Source: Candidatus Nitrosotenuis sp. (GTDB taxonomy: Archaea; Thermoproteota; Nitrososphaeria; Nitrososphaerales; Nitrosopumilaceae). From it: 9,280 nucleotides of DNA. This document shows, piece after piece, positions 1 through 5,108 of the stretch. The stretch's first letter is position 1. Each line of letters begins with the position of its first letter. Both the position numbers and the translations under genes were made by a program. The notes under the pieces are model-generated. The model had not been told where the DNA came from. It searched no databases and saw only the letters and a program-made list of their open reading frames with translations. Where the stretch lies: positions 1 to 9,280 of the forward strand of contig JAHEXS010000037.1 of NCBI GenBank assembly GCA_023252015.1, written 5' to 3'.

Positions 1-2
1 AT

Positions 3-194
3 GCATGTGATTTCTCTATTAATGCTCACCCACCAGAAGGGGCAATCTTAAGGAAAGCCCCAACACATCTTAGAGGAGATGTTAGAAAAGCATTAGGTCA
101 ATTACGTAAAATGGGGTTGGCTCAAAAACATCCAACTGGTAGAAACACAACTTGGAATATAACTAGAGATGGGCTTAACTTAGCACAACATTAA
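3..194 (+). CDS. C-terminal part of a winged-helix-like protein (5' end outside window)
   Basis: The frame starting at base 3 is open from the left edge to a TAA at 192-194, giving 63 residues. The sequence has a helix-turn-helix look: a helical stretch around LRGDVRKALGQLRKMGL, then a short hairpin (QKHPTGRNTTWNI) ending in TRDGLNLAQ, which is the helix-strand-strand-helix order of a winged-helix domain with a basic wing. This suggests DNA binding, but the family cannot be named because the N-terminus is missing. An ATG at base 1 is in another frame that stops at base 51, so it is not the start. The gene ends just before a decayed transposon, which may mark a local insertion or rearrangement boundary. 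The coding call is fairly safe; the function is inference from the pattern only. Confidence 0.6.
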   Translation, partial: ACDFSINAHPPEGAILRKAPTHLRGDVRKALGQLRKMGLAQKHPTGRNTTWNITRDGLNLAQH

Positions 195-217
195 ACCAAA
201 TACCCAAACAATGTTCA

Positions 218-559
218 TTACTTGGATACCATTTTGATTAGGTTTTCAATCTTATTCTGCCCTAGGTCAAGCTTGATTCCTGCTTTTTCTGCGGGGGTCT
301 TTTTGATACTTCCATGCCCGCTTATGAAATTGTAGTGAACTCGATAAGCAGCAATTAGTTTTTGTGCAGATTCTTTGTGATCCATTCCTCTCATTACAAC
401 TTCTCTATCTCGGAAAATACTGTTATTCGTGCGAGAGATTCTGCTTTTCTTATCTCCTTGAACTCTGCCATTAGGATGAACAAACTTTACATATTCTATA
501 AGGTTTGACTTGTTTTTGCTTGCAAACCACCGTTTTTGAACAGGAAGAACCGTTAGAAA
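218..559 (-). pseudogene. Decayed DDE transposase, C-terminal fragment (IS6/IS240-like)
   Basis: Read on the minus strand, this frame is open for 113 codons from after a stop at 560-562 to a TAA at 218-220, but has no start and lacks the N-terminal half of a transposase. The C-terminus carries a typical signature of IS6/IS240-like and related DDE transposases: NNSI, DREVVMRGM, YRVHYNFISGH and KKTPAEKAGI in order. In such proteins the NN(x)I is usually followed by ERxHG/NT before the FR(E/D)R...VMRG segment; here I is followed directly by FRDRE, so about six residues including the catalytic Glu seem to be missing (bases around 413-418). No terminal inverted repeats or target duplication were recognised. 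It is therefore best read as an inactive remnant. Family is well supported by motifs; the exact subfamily and the deletion are inferred from memory of the consensus. Confidence 0.75.
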
Positions 560-637
560 TCAAACCTCAACTCCCAAACAGAACTGGCACTACATATAAT
601 GCGAAGACATAACTAGCCTAGTTTTTCACTCTATTCC

Positions 638-712
638 ATGCCGCTACGAAAAACAGGAAAACATCAAAGAAAGGCAGATCAGAAAGCAGCGCGTAACTGG
701 CGAAAAAAGTAG
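638..712 (+). CDS. Doubtful 24-residue basic small ORF
   Basis: An ATG at 638 opens a 24-codon frame ending in TAG at 710-712. The product, starting MPLRKTGKHQRK and ending ARNWRKK, is very rich in Lys/Arg and has no acidic residue apart from one Asp. A TATA-like string (591-600) lies about 40 bp upstream, but there is no ribosome site, and the surrounding 560-800 stretch looks degenerate. It could be a tiny nucleic-acid-binding peptide, the tail of a broken gene, or chance. I cannot link it to a family. Confidence 0.2.
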   Translation: MPLRKTGKHQRKADQKAARNWRKK

Positions 713-757
713 TCTTTTGATCTTTTGAGTGTTCAACATATCAGTCCGGTGTAAATG

Positions 758-776
758 ATCTTTACATCTCAAAGAT
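758..776. repeat. Short inverted repeat upstream of nurA
   Basis: ATCTTT at 758-763 and AAAGAT at 771-776 form 6-bp arms around a 7-nt spacer. The repeat ends where the likely nurA promoter (T/A-rich string 776-785, roughly 20-27 bp before the ATG) begins, so it could be an operator. A tandem TCTTTTGA pair lies at 713-728. The arms are short and AT-rich, so chance is possible. Confidence 0.3.
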
Positions 777-802
777 TTTATTTTATGGAATAAACCTCAT
801 GT

Positions 803-1642
803 ATGCTAAACACAGTCTACAAAGAAGCAATCAAGAACAGAGACACCATACTATCAATCCTAAAGGGGCCAAAATTTGAGCAAATAGTAGAACGTGCCAG
901 GCAGAACTGGATCGAGTACAAGCCGAAAAAGCAGGACGCAGTCATGGCTGGAATTGACAGCAGTTTTAACAGTACCAAGTTTCAGGGAATGGAGCTTTGG
1001 GTAGTTACCGCAGTATCCATAAAAACAGACGGCGGGATTCTTTCTGATAATCATAAACAAGGGTTAAGCAGCAATGTCTCGGATCTGTCATCAATTGCAA
1101 GCAAGATGGAAATTGACGCGTGCAAAGAGACAGTCGATCTAGTAGATATCACGCTGATGGATGGCTCACTATATTCTCAATTCATGACAAGACAGTCAGG
1201 ACTTACCCATACCATTTTGAAAATAATGGCAAAAAAACAGAACGTCGTTTTTGTTGCCAAGACATCAAACACAAGAATGCAGTTTTTGGATCTAGAATCG
1301 CTGGCAGGCGACATATTTTATTACAATCATGCGACAAAGACTCCCGGATTTAGCCGAGTTTTTGTCGATAAAAAGTTTGGAAAGGACAAGGCAATATCGT
1401 CAATTTATGCAAGACTGAGCGATTCAACGCCTTTGATCAAAATTGAAATGCTTGGCGATTCCCACACAGAAGACGAAGTCGGGTCGTTGCTTGACAAACT
1501 ATACAAGAACAGTGTTGGAGGATACCCATACGCGTTAAAGCTTGCACACAATAACTGCAAGATAAGCAGTGCCGATTTGGGCAAGCTTGTCAGTCTTTAC
1601 GGGATATCAAACGAGATTGGCTCAAGAGAAGTACTGGAATAG
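803..1642 (+). CDS. nurA: NurA 5'-3' nuclease (DNA end resection)
   Basis: NurA is the nuclease partner of the HerA translocase; as a dimer docked on the HerA hexamer it digests the 5' strand at double-strand breaks to prepare 3' tails for RadA recombination. The 279-residue product has the family's RNase H-like layout: first acidic residue in GIDSSF (D52), Glu in KMEIDA (E103), the hallmark LMDGSL (D120), and the C-terminal GGYPY...LAHNN (Y241, H249), matching the D/E/D/Y/H active-site order known for archaeal NurA, including the 8-residue Tyr-His spacing. Start: the ATG at 803 is the first in frame after a stop at 791-793; an ATG at 799 is out of frame. No ribosome site is seen and a T/A-rich box lies about 20-27 bp upstream, so a leaderless transcript is likely. 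Unlike many archaea, it is not adjacent to herA, which lies about 3.5 kb downstream on the same strand. Length is slightly short for the family (about 330-450 in several characterised members). Confidence 0.9.
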   Translation: MLNTVYKEAIKNRDTILSILKGPKFEQIVERARQNWIEYKPKKQDAVMAGIDSSFNSTKFQGMELWVVTAVSIKTDGGILSDNHKQGLSSNVSDLSSIASKMEIDACKETVDLVDITLMDGSLYSQFMTRQSGLTHTILKIMAKKQNVVFVAKTSNTRMQFLDLESLAGDIFYYNHATKTPGFSRVFVDKKFGKDKAISSIYARLSDSTPLIKIEMLGDSHTEDEVGSLLDKLYKNSVGGYPYALKLAHNNCKISSADLGKLVSLYGISNEIGSREVLE

Positions 1643-1673
1643 CCATTAGAAAAAAATCCCAGTTTTTGAGAAA

Positions 1674-1952
1674 CTATGAATCAATCAAATGATCTTGAAT
1701 GTACTGTTTGATTTGCGGTTTGTAAGATGTGTTCAGTGAGACTGTTTCCCAGTTTTTACGCGGTAGAAGCCAATTCCATTTAACAGGTTCTTCGACCTTT
1801 TTCATTACATTTCTGCCATTATTTTTTACAACGTTGCTTAGACGATTTTTCACCCTATCCAAGTTTGTGTATATTTCGGACCAGATTCCTTGATTCCACA
1901 AGTAGTGAAAAATCTGGGCGCGCAGTTGATCATCGATGAAGACGGATTTCAA
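1674..1952 (-). CDS. Small conserved-looking hypothetical protein, probable TTG start
   Basis: I do not recognise this 92-residue product. It is soluble and basic, with no signal peptide or membrane segment, and is unusually rich in Trp and Tyr (IFHYLWNQGIWSEIY near residues 14-28, VKWNWLLPRKNW at 57-68). A helical N-terminal half is followed by a basic middle (KNRLSNVVKNNGRNVMKK). There is no ATG at the beginning of the frame: the upstream stop is at 1989-1991 and the best start is TTG at 1950-1952. It is divergent from the winged-helix gene at 2018, sharing a 65-bp intergenic with a TTTAAATA element usable in both directions, and its 3' end faces nurA with a 31-bp gap. The absence of a competing frame and the promoter-like spacer favour a real gene, but the rare start leaves doubt. 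Confidence 0.55.
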   Translation of the reverse strand: MKSVFIDDQLRAQIFHYLWNQGIWSEIYTNLDRVKNRLSNVVKNNGRNVMKKVEEPVKWNWLLPRKNWETVSLNTSYKPQIKQYIQDHLIDS

Positions 1953-1987
1953 ATCAGGTACACTTATGATACCTTCAAAAGTTATAA

Positions 1988-1995
1988 TTTAAATA
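1988..1995 (+). promoter_or_regulatory. TATA box of the winged-helix gene (possibly bidirectional)
   Basis: TTTAAATA lies about 26 bp before the ATG at 2018, the spacing expected when archaeal transcription starts at the start codon itself (leaderless mRNA). Its TTTAAA core is palindromic, so it could also serve the minus-strand gene that starts at 1952, with a start site near 1965. Assignment is by spacing and composition only. Confidence 0.55.
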
Positions 1996-2017
1996 CTTTT
2001 TAGTACAAGAACAAGAC

Positions 2018-2359
2018 ATGCCAGAGTCTAGTTCTTTGCTCCTAAGAGTATATGGGAGCTCGCCGCAGATGAAGATTTTGGATTACCTGATGAACTTTCC
2101 AAAAAATGACTTTACGCAAAAGGAGATAATTGAGGCCCTAGGTATGAGCAAGACCACATTTTACAAATACTTTGATAGCATTGTTGGGTTCGGCATGATT
2201 AGGGTGAATCGAAAGATTGCAAACGCAAAGTTGTATTCAATAAACATGCAAAGCCCCCTAGTTAAGAATATCAAAAAAGATATTGATTATCTTTCAGAAA
2301 AGATAGCAGAAGATTCTCTAGAGCAGATCAGTGTCAAAACAAAAAGCAAGAAACGCTAG
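2018..2359 (+). CDS. Winged-helix DNA-binding protein (putative transcription regulator)
   Basis: The 113-residue product contains one winged-helix domain: helix 1 around QMKILDYLMNFP (17-28), helix 2 in TQKEIIEALG (33-42), recognition helix in SKTTFYKYFDSIVGFGM (44-60), and a two-strand wing IRVNRKIANAKLYSIN (61-76). A charged C-terminal helix (83-103) and a Lys-rich tail follow; the helix could mediate dimerisation. No ligand or phosphorylation domain is present, so it is a minimal regulator of the ArsR/MarR-like superfamily; the exact family is not certain. The ATG at 2018 follows a TATA box at leaderless spacing. The target is unknown; neighbours that could be controlled are its own promoter, the divergent gene at 1952, and atpC, which has an inverted repeat just before its TATA box. 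Those targets are inference. Confidence 0.8.
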   Translation: MPESSSLLLRVYGSSPQMKILDYLMNFPKNDFTQKEIIEALGMSKTTFYKYFDSIVGFGMIRVNRKIANAKLYSINMQSPLVKNIKKDIDYLSEKIAEDSLEQISVKTKSKKR

Positions 2360-2360
2360 A

Positions 2361-2380
2361 TTATTTTTCATATTTTCTAT
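2361..2380 (+). terminator. T-rich transcription termination region after the winged-helix gene
   Basis: Right after the stop codon, T-rich runs (TTATTTTT and TATTTTCT) occur without a stem. Archaeal RNA polymerase ends transcription at such T tracts, so this is a plausible terminator. Confidence 0.4.
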
Positions 2381-2516
2381 CATTCAAACTAATTTCTCCA
2401 ACACAGCAAGTATGGTTTTTCCTGAAACATGTTTATCAACAGATAATTGCGGATTTTACCACTATTCCTAAATTACCCATAATTAAAAATTATAAAAATT
2501 CACAGAAAATTATATA
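2381..2516. other. AT-rich spacer upstream of atpC
   Basis: No coding frame or RNA gene was recognised here. The right half becomes extremely AT-rich and includes a perfect 12-bp palindrome, AATTATATAATT (2508-2519), overlapping the inverted repeat described separately. It most likely serves as the upstream part of the atpC control region. Confidence 0.4.
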
Positions 2517-2534
2517 ATTCTTATAATTAAGAAT
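2517..2534. promoter_or_regulatory. Inverted repeat just upstream of the atpC TATA box (candidate operator)
   Basis: ATTCTTA (2517-2523) and TAAGAAT (2528-2534) are perfect 7-bp arms around TAAT. The repeat ends 6 bp before the TATA box, covering the position where archaeal activators or repressors act next to the TFB recognition element. A dimeric winged-helix protein, such as the one encoded at 2018-2359, would suit such a site; that pairing is inference. Confidence 0.4.
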
Positions 2535-2540
2535 CAAATA

Positions 2541-2548
2541 TTTATATT
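2541..2548 (+). promoter_or_regulatory. TATA box of the atpC transcript
   Basis: TTTATATT lies in an AT-rich stretch and predicts a start site near 2568-2572. This would leave about 40 nt of leader before the atpC ATG at 2613, containing the mini-ORF at 2580. Confidence 0.5.
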
Positions 2549-2579
2549 TTTTATTTTTTTAGTAGGACAACGATGTAAA

Positions 2580-2612
2580 ATGATTAATGTTAGTATTATT
2601 GATGCATTGTGA
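2580..2612 (+). CDS. 10-codon leader ORF abutting atpC
   Basis: ATG at 2580 opens the peptide MINVSIIDAL, ending at TGA 2610-2612, immediately followed in the same frame by the atpC ATG at 2613 with no gap. The predicted mRNA begins about 10 nt before this ATG, and atpC itself has no ribosome site, so ribosomes may load at the leader ORF and reinitiate, or pass the stop. It may also be chance; no conservation data are available. Confidence 0.3.
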   Translation: MINVSIIDAL

Positions 2613-3659
2613 ATGGTCACAAGTTCATTGTCTGTTTACGCAGGGGTCAAGTCATACAGCATAAAGGGAAAAATGCTCACAAGGAAAGACTTGCAAATGC
2701 TATCAGAGTCAAGAGATCTTGATGAGCTTATCACAAGGATGAAGAGCACATCATACGGAGAGACAATTTCCAAAGTAGTCAAGCCATATTCATCAGCAAA
2801 GATCGAAATGGCATTAAAAGAAAGACAGGCAGATTTGCACTTTAAGATGATACATGCGGCAGGCGACCCCAACGTGTTGTTTGCATATTATTTGAGGTTT
2901 ATTTTGCAAAACCTCAAAATTATTCTAAAAGGCAAAATACTTGGACGAGGCCAAGCCGAAATAGAATCAGCAGTCAACTTGCATGCAACTGAATTGATCA
3001 AAGAACGCGACATAATTGTAAAGGCAATGATTGCAAAAGACATCGAGGAGGCAGTAACGACACTCAAGGTAATCGGAATTGGAGATGAGGTCGAAAAGGC
3101 GTTCTCGTTGTACCATGAGAAAAAACAAATTCAGATACTTGACGTGTATTTTGACAAATTTTTCTATGACAACCTAAGCCGTGTCATAAAGACCTCAACT
3201 GAAATCAAACTGCACATGCTGTGCGGAACTGAAATTGATTTTCATAATATGCGATGTGTCCTCAGAGGCAAATTCTGGAATTTGGATGAAAATCAAATCC
3301 AGGATCTGATTGTTCCTGGAGCATCAGGTTCTGCAAAAGAAGTTCTTACAAGAATGATTTCAGCAGATTCCATAAAAAATGCACTAAACGAATTGGCAAA
3401 TACCAAGTACGGAAATCTCGTGACGCAGGAAGAAAATCCAATTGATGCAATCAGCCAGTTTGAGCGCGCCTTTGAGATGTACATTTACAATTTGATGCAA
3501 AGCCAGTTTGGCAAGATTTTTGGTTTTTCAACTGTTGTCGCAATAGTCAGGCTAATCGAATATGAGATAAGGAACCTGTCTTCAATTGCGTTTGCAGTCG
3601 AGCAGAAAATTCCGTCAGAGACGACGATGTCAAGACTAATAGTTAAAAGTTTAGACTAG
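2613..3659 (+). CDS. atpC: A/V-type ATP synthase subunit C
   Basis: Subunit C (equivalent to eukaryotic V-ATPase d) is the funnel-shaped, all-helical socket that couples the central stalk of the peripheral ATPase to the membrane c/K ring in archaeal ATP synthase. The 348-residue length matches the family. Signatures seen are the N-terminal SYSIKGKMLTRKDLQMLSESRDLDELI segment pattern (residues 15-41), FAYYLRFILQNLKIILKG-like helices near 90-107, the middle repeat with FWNLDENQIQDLIVPG (about 222-237), and the diagnostic C-terminus with EYEIRNLSSIAF (316-327) then a short helix after IPSETTM. No signal peptide or membrane span is present, as expected for a peripheral subunit. The ATG at 2613 directly follows an in-frame TGA. 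It stands alone, without other ATPase subunits nearby, and converges on the minus-strand gene ending at 3672 with a 12-bp gap. The symbol follows archaeal usage (also called ntpC). Confidence 0.88.
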   Translation: MVTSSLSVYAGVKSYSIKGKMLTRKDLQMLSESRDLDELITRMKSTSYGETISKVVKPYSSAKIEMALKERQADLHFKMIHAAGDPNVLFAYYLRFILQNLKIILKGKILGRGQAEIESAVNLHATELIKERDIIVKAMIAKDIEEAVTTLKVIGIGDEVEKAFSLYHEKKQIQILDVYFDKFFYDNLSRVIKTSTEIKLHMLCGTEIDFHNMRCVLRGKFWNLDENQIQDLIVPGASGSAKEVLTRMISADSIKNALNELANTKYGNLVTQEENPIDAISQFERAFEMYIYNLMQSQFGKIFGFSTVVAIVRLIEYEIRNLSSIAFAVEQKIPSETTMSRLIVKSLD

Positions 3660-3671
3660 ATTTTCTGCCAA

Positions 3672-4424
3672 TCAGTTAAGGTGGGATCTGAGCTTTTCTA
3701 CTGTGCTTTTGATGTTTGCAGCTATTCTCTGATACATCATTAGGGTTTCTTGGTCAATGAACAAGTCCTTTTGCGACTTCCATTCCGATGTTATGAGGAT
3801 TTTTGCGTACGATTCCTTTTTTGGCTTGTATTTGTACCAGTACGAGTCATCCTTTACTATTTTCAGATATTCATAGCTGACCTTTGCCTTTGGAGAATAG
3901 ACAGAAACTGTGATTATCCGCTCCTTTAGCAGGGATTTCATCAAAAGGTCGTGCAGCTTTTCGTCAGAGTTTAGTATTCCAATTATGTCATCCGGGATTA
4001 GACCGGGCGGTAAAGTGGTAAGTTTGCCATATCCATCCCAGATAAAGTCTTCAACCTTTGAATTAAGTCTGCCTTTTAGGATTTTTGTCAGAGTTCCAAT
4101 GTTTAATGGTCCAATCTTGATCTCAGACGGAAATGAAATAAAAAACCTCATCTTCCACATCGTACCTTCCGCTATTCCCATCCCACACGTGCCACCTGGA
4201 GCAAACTCGCTTTTTGTTACAGTTTTTCTTTTTAGAATGTCGATATAGTTAATGCTGTCGTTTACCTTCATTACTCCTCTGCTTGCTATTCCAGGAGTCG
4301 GGCCATCTAGTGATGATCTTGGATAGTCATACTCAAAGTCCATCGTTCCGTCAGGCAAAAGCTTGCAGTCAAGCCCAAGTGACGCCAGATGCTTGTGAAG
4401 CTTTTTTGCGATCTTGTCTTCCAC
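3672..4424 (-). CDS. Uncharacterised 250-residue protein, GTG start
   Basis: I do not recognise a family. The product is soluble and mixed alpha/beta, with no signal peptide, membrane span or zinc cluster. Visible parts are an N-terminal helix (EDKIAKKLHKHLASLG), an acidic/proline segment DYPRSSLDGPTPG (33-45), a glycine-rich turn APGGTCGMGIAEG (75-87) followed by strands WKMRFFISFP (90-99), a central GYGKLTTLPPGLIPDD (131-146), an aromatic basic stretch YWYKYKPKK (195-203), and a C-terminal helix. The first residues are encoded after GTG at 4422-4424; the frame stays open upstream to a stop at 4503-4505 but offers no ATG, so the start is uncertain and an extended N-terminus with an unusual start is possible. 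No ribosome site is clear. It follows the DUF6659-like gene on the same strand by 162 bp, with its own likely promoter, and converges on atpC. Coding status is well supported by length and composition. Confidence 0.75.
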   Translation of the reverse strand: MEDKIAKKLHKHLASLGLDCKLLPDGTMDFEYDYPRSSLDGPTPGIASRGVMKVNDSINYIDILKRKTVTKSEFAPGGTCGMGIAEGTMWKMRFFISFPSEIKIGPLNIGTLTKILKGRLNSKVEDFIWDGYGKLTTLPPGLIPDDIIGILNSDEKLHDLLMKSLLKERIITVSVYSPKAKVSYEYLKIVKDDSYWYKYKPKKESYAKILITSEWKSQKDLFIDQETLMMYQRIAANIKSTVEKLRSHLN

Positions 4425-4477
4425 TGTAGACGCAATAATAGAGTCAGGATATTGTAACGTGGTTTTGCTTACGTCTA

Positions 4478-4509
4478 ATATATTATTAAGAATATCTGTT
4501 TTTCAGATA
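4478..4509 (-). promoter_or_regulatory. Promoter-like AT box with adjacent inverted repeat before the 250-residue gene
   Basis: On the minus strand an AT-rich TATA-like string (TTAATAATATATTA, about 4477-4490) lies some 55-65 bp before the GTG at 4424, predicting a leader of about 30 nt. Next to its upstream side, TATCTG (4493-4498) and CAGATA (4504-4509) form 6-bp arms around five T. The repeat could be an operator or a weak hairpin ending the upstream transcript. Assignment is tentative. Confidence 0.35.
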
Positions 4510-4524
4510 ACGATTTGATTGAAT

Positions 4525-4586
4525 TCCAAAAATGTTGTAAAAATTATAATAAATATTTCAAAAAATTAAAATAATTATGGTATTTG
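4525..4586 (-). terminator. T-rich terminator region after the DUF6659-like gene
   Basis: Downstream of the TAA at 4587-4589, the minus strand reads several T tracts (TTATTTTAATTTTTT and ATTTATTATAATTTTT). This is the usual stemless signal for archaeal termination. No coding frame is seen here. Confidence 0.4.
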
Positions 4587-4943
4587 TTACGCTGTCTCGA
4601 TCAGTTTTAGGATGCTGGCGATTACACGGTTGTGATCTACGACGACCTCGGTTGTCATGTAAATTATGTGCTTGTCGTCAATTGGAATGGTCATGCGTTT
4701 GATTTTTTCATATTCGGCAATCACGTATTTTCCCTTTCCTATTGAACCCGTAAAGATCAGTCGCAATTTCCATGCTTCAATGGCATGTCTAATGGACTGC
4801 TGCTCTTCGTGAGGGCTCAGATAGTTAGATACTCCCTCACGTTGTCCGCCTGCCATGAGTCTTCCTTCCATGTCAACAATTGTAACAAATCGGATTTTAG
4901 GATCTATGTCTAGGATGTCTTTGTGTAGCTTGATGTAGTCCAT
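4587..4943 (-). CDS. DUF6659-like small protein (roadblock/PAS-like fold possible)
   Basis: This 118-residue protein resembles a family expanded in Thaumarchaeota and listed, to my memory, as DUF6659; its function is unknown. Seen in the sequence: an N-terminal helix, then IRFVTIVDMEGRLMAGGQREG (17-37 region), a loop with YLSPHEEQQS (41-50), a helix RHAIEAWKLRL (52-62), strands KYVIAEYEKIKRMTIPID (72-89) and HIIYMTTEVVVDH (92-104), and a C-terminal helix. The 'vDmeGrlmaGG' sequence followed by a helix and more strands recalls roadblock/LC7 or PAS-like sensor folds, so a small-ligand or protein-binding regulatory role is possible. ATG at 4941-4943 sits about 27 bp after CTTAAG (4967-4972, minus strand), suggesting a leaderless mRNA. 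It is divergent from herA across 165 bp. Family assignment is moderate; function is not assigned. Confidence 0.75.
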   Translation of the reverse strand: MDYIKLHKDILDIDPKIRFVTIVDMEGRLMAGGQREGVSNYLSPHEEQQSIRHAIEAWKLRLIFTGSIGKGKYVIAEYEKIKRMTIPIDDKHIIYMTTEVVVDHNRVIASILKLIETA

Positions 4944-4966
4944 AAGACACTATTACCACTTAACTT

Positions 4967-4972
4967 CTTAAG
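4967..4972 (-). promoter_or_regulatory. TATA-like element of the DUF6659-like gene
   Basis: CTTAAG on the minus strand is centred about 27 bp before the ATG at 4943, the leaderless spacing. The context (ACCTTAAGAAGTTAAG) is compatible with an archaeal BRE/TATA, but the core is a weak match. Confidence 0.35.
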
Positions 4973-5032
4973 GTTTCGTTTTTCACATTTATCAGATATG
5001 CAGATCTTGTCAAGGAATGACAAATCTTCGAA

Positions 5033-5040
5033 TTTATTTA
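5033..5040 (+). promoter_or_regulatory. TATA box of the herA-mre11-rad50 operon
   Basis: TTTATTTA predicts a start near 5062-5066 and a 5' leader of about 45 nt. A leader is consistent with the presence of a ribosome site before herA, unlike the leaderless-looking neighbours. Confidence 0.45.
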
Positions 5041-5096
5041 GCTCTGTAAGATAGTTTTTCTGTGATATACCCCAAGACACTAACTCGAAAATCAAC

Positions 5097-5102
5097 GGTG
5101 GG
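5097..5102 (+). promoter_or_regulatory. Ribosome binding site of herA
   Basis: GGTGGG ends 6 nt before the ATG at 5109; its GGTG can pair with the CACC of the archaeal 16S 3' end. It supports the chosen herA start. Confidence 0.5.
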
Positions 5103-5108
5103 AAAGAC

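Noticed and set aside
1..51. ATG at the very first base opening a 16-codon frame
   Set aside because: It is out of frame with the longer winged-helix-like C-terminus and ends quickly; chance.
560..800. Possible tRNA or structured RNA in the gene-free stretch before nurA
   Set aside because: No cloverleaf arms, T-loop consensus or long stem could be found on either strand.
1656..1758. Repeated TCCCAGTTTTT near 1656 and 1747
   Set aside because: Two copies of an 11-mer, one in the nurA downstream gap and one inside a coding frame; too short and isolated to call a repeat family.
3910..4248. 112-codon plus-strand frame inside the 250-residue minus gene
   Set aside because: It is antisense to a longer frame with better protein character, and has no promoter or ribosome site.
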